Translations under genes and position numbers: made by a program | Notes under the pieces: generated by a model | Told to the model about the DNA's origin: nothing | Databases searched by the model: none | What the model saw: the letters and a program-made list of their open reading frames with translations, nothing else | Shown: piece by piece, positions 47,301-59,300 of the stretch | Layout of the letters: every line of letters starts with the position of its first letter | Numbering within the stretch: the stretch's first letter is position 1 | Assembly (NCBI GenBank): GCA_034401795.1 | Contig: CM067367.1 | Coordinates: forward strand, 30,177,190-30,241,189 | Length of the DNA stretch: 64,000 nucleotides | Direction of reading: 5' to 3' | Origin: Chaetoderma sp. LZ-2023a | Taxonomy: Eukaryota > Mollusca > Caudofoveata > Chaetodermatida > Chaetodermatidae

Positions 47301-50300
47301 TGTTCCCTATGGTTGTCATATATTGAACCCCATGGTAGGGCGTCAAGAGACACTATTTCCAGATGGATAGTGGAATGTATCCAATTCTGTCATAAAACAG
47401 CCACTGGAATCCAGGTAGATAGAGCCAAGGCTCATAGTGTCCGTGGTGTGGTAACTTCCACGGCATTATTTAATGGTGTTTCTATTGAAGACATTATGTC
47501 AGTAGCCCAGTGGCACTGTGAGTCAAGTTTTACCGACCATTACCTTCATGACACTTCTAACCCACTCGCCGTCTCAGTCCTCAGGAAATAAAATATTTAT
47601 GCAGAGGTTTATGTTTGTAAATAGTTTGCCTCCTCTGCTATTTTCAAATATCACATTTGTTGGTAGGGTATCCCTACTCTTAGCTGGTACACTTCTCTTC
47701 ATCCGGTGGGGGAAGAGATGAGTGCCGCGTCCAAGACATCAGAGGTCAGTGGTTATGACCATTTTTTGATTTTCTGTCTTGGTGATGGTGTCATTTTATT
47801 TTTTAATATGGTGATGGTTAATGTCTCTTAATTGTGGTTTTTCAGAGAGTTTTTTGAAATAGAAGCAATTCTTCTTTTTCCAATGTCTAGTAATACTTTC
47901 ATTAAGTATTAGAGAACGTGCTAGTCATTTAAAGCAGCGTTTTTTTCCTAAACCTTCCTCAGAAAGAGGGGGGGGGGGAGCGCATTTGCCTTTTGATCAA
48001 TCTCTCTTCATCGGTCGATTATCCGATGCAAAATTCTATTCCTGGTTGTGGTTTCAGTCACAATTTCAGATGTTTTAAATCTCTTGAGAATTCAAAGAGC
48101 CTAGCCTCTTCGAGGGTGTGCGGGTTTTCAGGACCTTGCCTCCCTCCCACCAAAATTTACTTTCAAATTCTGGTTTTTATCAAGAGTGTTAGGGAGGTAA
48201 GTATGTTCTCATGATGTGAAATAAGTAAATTTATCAAATTTCTTTTTCACGAGTGAGATGACATACTTACCTCCCTAACGGGATCCCCGTCTCACCACCC
48301 CACGGAGGCCTGGTCCTTTGGCTATTGAATAGTTGCTTCTATGTCAGCCAATATTTAGTAACGGAAGTACCGGTGTGCGCATGCGCAGAGGGTGGTGTTT
48401 GTCATGTGCATGACTGTGTACTTCCACCTGCCCATTAGGGGCACCTAACTTTTTATAATTCTGAATATTATTGAATTTAGAGCCGATATACTAGTATATC
48501 AAGAGTGTTAGGGAGGTAAGTATGTCATCTCACTCGTGAAAAAGAAATTTGATAAATTTACTTATTTATTGACCACATTACAGTTTTCCCGTTATTGTCT
48601 TGAAATCGAGACACTAGCATTTCACATGTTAACTGACAACCTGTCTTTAGTGACCACCTTAATGGCTCATACATGGATGATTATAGACAGCTTTTGCAAT
48701 ACTTAACTGTTTAATTTCAAATTTGTTCATAAAAATTTCGATTTTCTCATAGATAATGTTCATTTTCTGATAAAGATATGACTATTTTTGAAAATTTACC
48801 ATTGAAATGACTGGCTCGGTTATCGAGCCAGTCATTTCAGTGGTAAATTTTTAAAAATAGGTATTTGACCTGCAAAGGACATTTCTCAAGATGACTATAG
48901 TGGCAGGGTTTGTCCATCTTGACCATTAAATGACCATTGCCTTATATTTAAGTTGTTCATCGCATTATAAGCTCCACCTTATGGACAAACTGGTCACATT
49001 TGCTCAATCATATAAATTTAAATAACACATTTCAATTAAATTTAATAAATTTGAATTTAATGTTGTACACAATTTACAGGTTACCTGGTTTGTTTCACGA
49101 TACCTGGTGAAATGAAGAAAGCATCTGGAAGCAGCAGTGATATTACACCCAGGTAAGTGTGACTAGTTACTGCCTATAATTGTGAAGTTGTTATTCACAT
49201 TAAGATGTCAATGAATGTTCTGATGTCCCATTAAATAGAGACAGTTTTGTACGAGATCCGTGTTGATTTTTGTGCAATTTACTCAGTGTGCAATGCTACC
49301 CAGTGTACAAGACCATGTCTCTATATTCGTTGTGACTATTGGACGCTATATTTGGTGAATCTATTGTTTGTACAGGCAGTCATTTCTCAAAGAAAAAGTC
49401 CTTTATGTAAATGGTCATTTGTTAGACAACTCTTGAAGACTGCTGTGAATACGTCCTGTGTACTTACAGCCCACAAGCTGACTGACAAAATGACCATTTG
49501 CATGTGGGGGTGGGTGGGGGAACTTTTTCCTTGAAGAATCCTCTCCTGTACAGACAATAGACTCGATGAATATTGTGTCCAATAGTTACAACGAATATGG
49601 AGTCAAGGCATTGCATGCTGGGCAACATTCCATGCTGGGTAAATCGTACAGAAAGCCACAAGCATCTCATATCTCGTGCAAATGTTTCTCTATTAAGTGG
49701 AACGAGAGCTTTAACCGTCAAGAGTGAGTCACAACGAAGGAGTTTGATTTTCCCATGCAAGCTAGACCATTAAGCGAATCATTAAGTTAGATACGCTTAT
49801 TACCTCTATGTTTCAGGACCTTGTTTGCTCTGTCTGCCTACGCTCAGACACACGGCATGCGCACTCCATTGATACAAGCACCATTCGCGCTGCCATTCAC
49901 AATGGCAAGAAGTCCACCGAACACAAGTAATGATCCGGTCTCAGTTAGCAACTTCTACACTTATAAAGAGAAGGTAATGCCTGGTTGTTGGTATGTTAAA
50001 TTATGATGATGCAATGTCTATAAATAAAATATGATGATTTGAGTATTGGGGGATTCTTCCTCAGTTAATATCAGCTAATGGAATCCATTGATTTAAACCC
50101 TTAACCCTTACCACCCTGGTGTTAATATTTTTAATTTTAAAATTAAATTAACAAATGAACTGGTGTTCATTTTTGAACAAATTTGGTGGAAGATGGTGCT
50201 GTCGTAGACAGCGACATCTTCCACCAAAATTGTTTAAAAATGTACACCAGTTTCTTTGATATTGACACAGTAAAAAATAAAATATTGACATCAGAGTGCT

Positions 50301-53300
50301 AAGGGTTAGGACATTAAAGATTAAAATCCCAGTATCTCAATTTCGAGACGTCTACATGAAAGCTGTTGAATATTTTGAAAAAAATTTGACTGGAACACAG
50401 CAACGTGTCCCAGTCAAACTAATTTCCAAATATTGAACATACTATTCATTGCATAGTAAAGAATTTATTGTTTCCTGCCTGTAATGCTTAAAAGGTTAGT
50501 AGTTGCCCATTATTGGGGTAGTCAAACTATGCTTGTGTATGTTAAGAAATGACAAGTGGAAGATTCTTATAGTTTCACCGTACACATGCATTATGCTTTC
50601 AGTGATCATTATCAGAGCATGATGCAAATTCTGGCCATGATATACATGTTCAGGGCATAATTTATCTGGTATCGCATCTCAATTTGCTACACATATTTAA
50701 GCAGTTGCTATACATTCTTCAACATGCATAGCTGTATCTGCTATGCAAAATTTGTACGCGATTGCAATTTATTATTGATTTTCAAAATTCTATCATTAAC
50801 CCTTTTAACAACAAATCCCTGAAAAAGTACATTCTTTGCAATGTATACCATATTTTGTTGAATATTTTGAAATTAATATGACTGGAAGCCATTGCTGCCT
50901 AAGGCAGCAATGGCTTCCAGTCATATTAATATCAAACTATTCAACAACTCCTATTTGTTTGCTCTGAGTTTGAGATACAGGGAATTTATCGGTGAAAGAG
51001 TTGATTGCTATACATCTTTGCCGATAGCTTTACAATTTATAGTTTGCATAGCGATACATGCTATGTAAATATCAAATTCTAGGTTATGCCCAGATGTTTG
51101 TTGTCATTTGATGCATTCATTTTGTTAAAGCGACAACGTCCTCGAAGCAGATCCAAACAGCGGGACATAAGTGACAGTAAGAATCGTGAAGGAATTGAGC
51201 GAATGAAGAAACTGAGCAAAGTTGGCCCATTGAAAGTTTATGACATCAGCGCTCTGTTGTCAGTTCATAAGCAACTCGGTGAAAATTATATGTAAGTTAC
51301 TGTTAGATTTAATTAACTCATTAATAGCCAAGCTGGCCGAAGCTTGGCTTTGCGGTGCTCTTGAGGAATGTCCATTCGCAGGACAAGAAAATAATATTTT
51401 TGAAAATTTACCACTGGAATGACTCTCTCAGTAACTAAGCCAGTCATTCCAGTGGGAAGTTTTCAAAAATAGTCTTCTGCAATTAGGCATTCACTGAGTA
51501 AAATAATTATACTTTTTTCCCATTAAAGTGTTAGATTATATTTCTGATCAATCCTCTCCACCTGTGCTTAGGGCCAATGATTTTTTATTCATCTATAAGA
51601 AACCCCAAAGTTATTTACCTTAAGATGCCTGGTGAATACTTATAGTTTAGGTAAATTTGAGAATAAATCCAAGTCTGCATGTATAAGTCTGCATACATCT
51701 GTACCGCCCTATACTTGTATTTATTGGGCGGTCTGTTGTTTGGACAATAGCGTAATCATTGGGTTTTTCTGTTTTACCATAGTTTGGACATGCATGATAT
51801 TTCTCACATGTGCAGTCACAATGCAGCCGCTGCCGCAGTGGTGGGTAGAAAGGATCTAGTACAGGTGAGATTTAAGCTTGTACAATGCACAAAATACACA
51901 CAGTTTCTATTATGTTTAGCAAGCATTCGATGTCTGCCCCCAGTCAAATTAGTTTCAAAATATTCAACAGCGCACCTGTATAGTTACCTTGAAATTGAGA
52001 TTCTGGTAATTCAGAGGTCAAGGTGTGTAAATCGATTTCAACACGTGAAAAGTGGGCGGGGCATAGCTAGAAATAGGCGGGGCATAGCTAGAAATGGATC
52101 TCTTTATTTCTCTTGCTGTTTCTGACTGGTAGATAGAGGGAAATTATCAGTTCATAGTAAGAACAAAATGAGTGTCAGTAATCGCCATAATCCAGATTTC
52201 TGTAATCACAAGAATCTTTTCAGACCTAAAATCACAGTAGAGTTTTCAACAAAATGTTTTTTATATTGCAGACTATGTGTGATTTCTGGTCCATAGTGTG
52301 AATTCTCTAATCATCAAATTTGTTCAAGGAAATTAAGATTTTTCTCTTATAAAATGTTCATTTGCAGGCCAAGAGATGATTTTTAAAGAATCTATCACTG
52401 GGATGACTGGCTCGGTTATCGAGCCAGCCATTCCAGTGGTAAATTTTCAAAAATAGTCTTCTCTTGTTGTGCAAATAAACATTTCTCAAGACCCCTGCAG
52501 TGGCCATTTTTGGCCGGGTTGGTTTATATAGCACACGCAACATTTTATTTGAGCATTCCATTAGATGTATACCTGGTAGCTATGATTAATTTTCAGCTCT
52601 GGTCACTTGTTGACATAACATGCAGTAGAGAACTAAGCCCAGATCCAGACCCTGACTCAGGACCGCCATGGGCCATGCATCCGTTTGGACGGAAAATGAT
52701 CAGGTCACTGTGAGTACAAAGGAAACGTTTAACCATCTGCTTGCTGAATTTCTGCAGACTACAATTTCCATGGGATTTAACTCTGGACATGCTGAATATT
52801 TTGAACATAATTTGGCTGAAAATTGGGGGTGGGGGGATGTGTGCTTACCCACCAACAACTTTCAGTCAAATTGTTTTCAAAATATTCAGCATGTCCAGAG
52901 TTATTGCGCATGGAAATTATTGTCTGGTGGCTCGCAATGCTGTGAGTGCGAGACAATGTAGCTGCAATATAGGTGCCTCTGTAAAGAATTTTACTGTTTG
53001 TCTGACTCATGGAACAACTTATGACTGACAGATATACTTATTAATTGCTAGTCACAAAAGACAATTTTTGCATGAATTCTACCAAGGACAACTGGATTCT
53101 GATAATATTTTGTATTTAGCTTTTCTGAAATTCCGGGTATCAATTACAAGACAACAAACACACATGTAAGCAGTTAAATATTTTGAAAATAATTTGACTG
53201 GGAACTTTGAGGTAGCAACAGGTCCTAGTCAAATTAGTTTCAAAATATTCAAGAGGATAGTCCTTACCTCAGGTTTAAGTGGTTAACTCTTTATTGGTCA

Positions 53301-56300
53301 GGCCAGCCAAAAATAGTCTATGATGTGATCTTGAGAAATGTCTGTTTGCGAGTTAAGGCAAGACTATTTCTTACGCTTTACCACTGGAATGACTGACTTG
53401 ATAACAGAGCCAGTTATTCCAGTGGTAACATTTTAAAAATAGTCTATTAGTCTGCAAATGGATCTGCTTTTGAGAACATTTTAATTTTCTCGACTAAATT
53501 TGACCATTAATGGTTTAAATCTATCACAGAGTTTTATAAGCAGCACCAGCACTGCAATATTCACCCAGTTGTTATGTATGGACATGAACTCTTTAGAATA
53601 TTAAGAAATCAGTATTGGTTAGACAAGCATTTCAACATCAGGCAAGTCGAGTGGTCAGCATATCATTGATTAGGAACTGGTATCTTCATCATGACATCAC
53701 TGATATTGCAGCAATTATTAACTATTTAATGGCGACATTTGATCAAGAAATCAAAATATTTGTATTTAATGGTCATTTGTAGGCCAAGAGAGTATTTTTG
53801 AAAATTTACCACTGGAATGAATGGCTCAGTTATTGAACGAGTTATTCCAGTGGGAAATTGTCAAAAATACTCTTCTCTTGGTCTGCAAATGGATATTCCT
53901 CAAGATTACTGAAGAGGCCAGTTTTAGTTGTTGTCGTCATGTAAGGGTTAACGCTCTTCACAATGGCATTAGCATAAGGAATCTCTCTAATGTTTATGCT
54001 CACCTACTGTGATAGAACTTCATTTCTACACAAAAAGACAAGTTATACAATACCATTTTAATAAAATTTGGTATAACACTTCCCTTGTTCAGCTTCATTT
54101 CTCTTATTATTACCCTTTCCCTCTAATCTGAATAGGGTATTGCATTCGGGTCTGTGTGTGCATGTTTGTATGTGCATGCGCTCATCCATGAATGGTTGCA
54201 TGTGTGTGTGTCCGAAGCTGTTTCTCAAAAACTACTTATCTGATTAGGCTCAAATTTCAACATAGTAGAACATCTGTCATAAAATAGGTTTTCCAGACTA
54301 TGGTAAAAAGACACCTGGATTCTCATTGTATCAAGTGAATAGTTATGGAACTGCTGGTCCGATTTGGCTAAAATGTGAACACCATAAGAAAGAGTGTGAT
54401 CATGCATTAAGATTCCACAACATTGGTCGTGATACGAAAAAATTGCGAAAATACCAAAAAATTTACAATGTGACAAAAACTGGAGTGCGAGGCCCATCAA
54501 TCTATGATTTCTCTTGTTCATTTAATATTTTCAGCCTTGATTTTTACCTGTCAATTCATGACGTACAGACATTGGCTATGCTGTGCTGCGTGTTCTGGAC
54601 TCCTCGTGACACGATGAAAGTGCTGACCAGCTATCTACCTAAATCTCCCAGTGATTATGTACCACCAATAGTAAGCATCATTTAACGAAATCCTTTCTGT
54701 TTGTCATGCTGTTATGGGAATAATACTGATGCGTTTCACTGGCTCAGGCATACAGTACAGGTCATAAATAAGTTACTATGTAATTTTTCTCAATCATAAT
54801 TAAGTAAAAAGTATTCAACAGTATCTTTTATCTTGTTTTGGAAACAACTTATTTCTGAGGTGCAGTGTATCCTCTAGATATCAATACAATGACGCTTTCT
54901 GTATCATTGGGCATTCATAGTGGGGGGGGGGGGGGTTGCGGGCATCGGGTCCTGAAAAGCCTGGTAGGTCTTCATATCTCAGATTTAAGAATCAAGATCT
55001 AGAAACCCTAGAAAATTATCATGTGTTCTCATAAATCATGGAAAAGTCATGAAAAGTGCCAAGACTATCTGTTTCAAGACAGGTATGGTAATCTGTGTAT
55101 TATTTTGAAACTAATTTGACTGGTAGCTGAGCAACTTCTCAGTCAAATTAGTTTTAAAACATGTTATTAAATTGTATTTGATCACAATTTTTAGTTGATA
55201 TTTCAGGTTCAAAAGTAGGATTTTTTTGCCTCCAATAACAGAAAATATTTTTGAACACCATTATTTAGTCCTCATGTTCATGAAATTTTATAATTTACAG
55301 TTCAAGTCAGAAATAATTAAAATTGTTTTCAAAACAATATAAAGTGTACTGTTGAATATTTTGAACATAATTGTACTGGAAATCATTGCTGCAATTCAAT
55401 TGTCTTCAAAATATTCATCAGAACATTTCTTGATAATTAATATGCTTCTGTTTGTGTTTTCGAAAACATTTTATTTATGAGTTGTACTGTAGATCATAGA
55501 AAAGTCATTAACAATTTGTTAACTTAAAAATGATCAAAATTTCTTTTGAAAAATTTGTATTTTCTCATTTAAAATTCCTAATTTGCAGACCGTGAGAAGA
55601 ATTTTAGAAAATTTACCACTGGAGTAACTGGACCAGATACTGAGAAAGTGGAGGAATCTAGTTTAAGCTATGCCTCGCCCATCTCTAACTAAGCTCCGCC
55701 CACACTTTGCCAGTGTCGGGATCAATCGATTCCTGCACCCCCTGAATCTCCATTTCCAGAAAGCTGTTCAATATTTTGAAGCTAATTTGGATGCTGTTGC
55801 TGCCATTGTTGCTGCTTATGGCAGAAACAGCACCCAGTCAGATTAATTTCAAAATATAGAACAGCATATTTATTAAATAGTAAAGACATACAATTCGTAC
55901 AACTTGATGGACTATTAAGCGTTTACGATCAACTAAATCATGTCATTCATGACGTAATTGACTATGACATCAGTCTACAAGTGACAATGTTGATTCTGAT
56001 GTCATATGATTGATAGATAATGTGTATTCCTCCATTGCTCTAGTGGTAAAGTTTCTAAGATTTTCTTTGCCAGGCCATGTCTCAAGAACATTGCAAAGAC
56101 TTTCTCGCTTGACCTTTAACTCTTTCACTGATGAATTCCCAATATCTAATTTTCAAAACAACCATACATGAAAACTGTTGAATATTAGGAAATTTCAGTG
56201 ACTGGAAGCTGCTACTAGAGGTTTCTCATCAAATTAATTTCAAAATATCCAACAGAATAAATTTCATATCGTAAAGAATATACTTTTTTCCCCCGTGATT

Positions 56301-59300
56301 TGTTGTTGAAATAGGTTATGTGTTAGTGTTTTGTGAACAGCATCTTGGCCTTTATTTGTCATATATGGGGACGTATGCCGAGACAAGGCGTCGAAGGAGC
56401 ATTGAGGTCACTAGGTCATTCTTCATGGTCATAGAGCGATCCATTTTAGCTATGCCCCGCCCATTTCTAGCTAAGCTCTGCCAATGTTTTTGCGCATGTT
56501 CGAATCAATTTGAAACATTGAAACCTGAGCTCCCGGGATCTAAAATCTCATTGCAACTATATAGGAATGTTGTTGAATATTTTGTCAGCAACAGCTCTCA
56601 GTCAAATTAGTTTCAAAATATTCAACAGAATGTTTATTAAATTGTAAATTCATCAAAGACATACAAATCGTACACTTTGCAGACTTATATTTTCATGACA
56701 GAGATATATGTCCTTATGATTGTGAGACCAGCCAACAAGTGGTGTCATTGATTTTATGACATTAGATAATCAGATAATTCACTTTTCCAGAGTATTCATC
56801 TAGCAATCTGACATCATATGATGTGATAATCAGCTAAGCGACGTCTAAGATGATGTCATAATCATTACGTCATAAATGATTCTATATGGCCCATTTTAAA
56901 ATCTTAATGTTCCGACACATACGTTGTGCGAATTGTATGTCTCTACTATTTAATAAATATGCTGGAGTTTCAGAGATCGGGCGAGGTGTGGGTTGAGCTT
57001 AGCTAGAAATGGGGGCGGGCCATAGATAAAACTGGAAAGCTCCATTAGTTAATTTATTTATAGATTATCAGATGCATTTATTCATCGTTTATTTAAGATT
57101 TATTCTGCATGTTTGCCTGTTTTGTTTATATTGCCTTTCATAGATACCCTCATCAGCACCGCATTCATTGTCACCTTTGACGGAGGTGAAAATGAATGGG
57201 TGGAATTTGCTGCGTAAGTCATTGGTCGATATCGTTCGTCATCAGTCAGTTTTAAGCATTATTACTTTCCCCACACTGCTAGTTTTGTTAGCTACTGTAT
57301 TCCGTAATTCTGTTGTCCCACTGGCCTAGGTTGCTTAGTATCTGTGCTTCGTTGTCCGCAGCTTGTATATGTAGTTTATGCCAATGCTTCGTGTTGTATG
57401 TATGTGTTATGGTACTAATACCATGACAATCACAATGGTCAATTAAATTAAGAACAGACCTCAACTGGCATGCATTCGGGTATGAGAGTCATGCATTTGG
57501 CTTCAAACTCATGTGCTCACTCAGACCATGTAAAAAAATGACATTTACATTTTCAAAATTTTAATGGTGAGTATATGCCATGAGTGACGATAGCGATATG
57601 ATTGGGATATAGGAATTCCACAATTCCGTGATATTTTAATTGGCTACTGTGATCAAAGTACATGTAGGTTAACGCATTCATGGATGGAATTCTATTGTCT
57701 AAATTTCAAGGCAACCCTACAGATAACCTGTTGAATATTTTGAAAATATTTTAACTGCATGCTGTTGCTGCCTTAGGCAGCACTAACTTCCAGGCAAATT
57801 AATTTCAAATTATTCAAATTATTATTTCTTACCCTATGTCATCTAGAATTAGTAATGTCTCCTCTGTGGAAGTGAAAGGGTTAATCTTCTCTGTTGTCAT
57901 CCGCGCATTGACTGTACAGTACCGCTCAGAAATAACTCAGCATGTTTCCAAAGGAAAATAAAAGGTACTGTTAAGGATTTTGGACTTAATCTGATTGGAA
58001 GACATTGAGTCCTTCCAATCAAATTAAGTTCCAAATATTCACCAGAACATCTCTTAACATCGTACTCAAAATAATAAACTGAATAATATATGCGTATGAA
58101 GAGAAAATGGTTTTCAAGTCAGTTACTTGATACTTGTCAGTTTTCTGTCTGTACATTTACTGGACATATTTTTGCTTAAAACCATTTAAGCCTTGAATTT
58201 GTGTGTCACTTTTTGGGGGCTCTGTGCAAATACACTCGTCAACCCTTTAACCCTAGAGTTTATTCAAGAAAATTTCAATTTTCTCATAGAAAATGTCAAT
58301 TTGCAGAACAAGAGAAGACTATTTTCGAAAATTTACCACTGGGATGACTGGCTCGGTTATCGACCCAGTCATTACAGTGGTTAATTTTCAAAAATAGTCT
58401 TCTCTTGGTCTGCAAATTGACATTTCTCAAGACCACTGTAGAAGCCGTTTTTGGCTGATATGAGTGTTAACGGGTTAAGAATATTTCTTCAGTGAACAAA
58501 ATAAAGGTTTAACCATTTGACCCTCACAGACCAGAAATGACATTCTTTCTGATATAAGAAATATTCTGTTGAATATTTTGAAACTAATTTCACGTTTTCT
58601 GTACAGGTGTCTTGAAATTGAGACACTGGAATTTCAAGGGTTAATGAATCGAGGCCCAATTCGTTATAACATTTACTAAATTCGATTAACCTTTTGAATC
58701 TGGATTACAAAAGTTGAAATCTTAAATTTTAATAAGTCTTCTAAAAAATATTTTGAAAGAAATCTGGAGGGTAAATGTTGCTGTTTTATGGCAGCAACAG
58801 AATCCTTTCCAATTAGTTTCAAAATATTCAAGAGCTTTAAACCCTTCTTAAAGTTTTCTGGAAATTGATATTCTGGGGATTCAGGGTTGAAAGAGTATTA
58901 ATATTCGTAGCTGAAAACTATTAACCCTTTCATGGACAAATCCCTGAAAAAGTAAATTCTTTACAATAAAATACTTATTCTGTTGAATACTTTGAAATTA
59001 ATGTGACTGGAAGGCGGTGCTGCCTCAGGCAGCAACGTCTTCCAGTCAAATTAATTTCAAAATATTAAACCGTTTTCCTGTATGGTTACCTTTAAAATGC
59101 GATCCAGGGAATTCGTCGCTGAAAGGGTTAAGAATATTACCGTTATCTCTTCGTAGCGCGTATCTGAAAGTGGAAGTGAATGATTTTGTTTGTGGTCATT
59201 TTCTGTTCTATGTAAACTGTGCGTATTCAGTAGCATGACTAGCACAGTATATATATAGTCTTACTAAAATCATTCAATTTATGGCATGGACATGTTATGG

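Larger units (their letters stand above)
41483..48567 (+). mobile_element. DIRS-type retrotransposon copy C, full length, second family
   Basis: Flanked by inverted terminal repeats (41483-41690 and 48331-48567) with an internal complementary region at 48178-48279. Both ends share a TTT at the junction, which the internal region shows once. It encodes Gag-like, RT, RNase H and recombinase proteins clearly related to copy B but only moderately similar at DNA level. RT/RNase H and Gag frames are broken; the recombinase is open. It lies in the intron between exons 13 and 14. Confidence 0.92.

Noticed and set aside
44472-47591. One 1039-codon open frame as a single DIRS polyprotein
   Set aside because: The RT and recombinase parts are real, but the middle third is the wrong frame: conserved RNase H motifs lie in another frame. 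It is a chance fusion created by the 2 bp loss and the overlapping ORFs.
54326-54534. Upstream extension of exon 19
   Set aside because: The open frame continues upstream, but a good tttcag acceptor at 54534 and the phase from exon 18 fit the shorter exon; upstream codons do not resemble WDR59.
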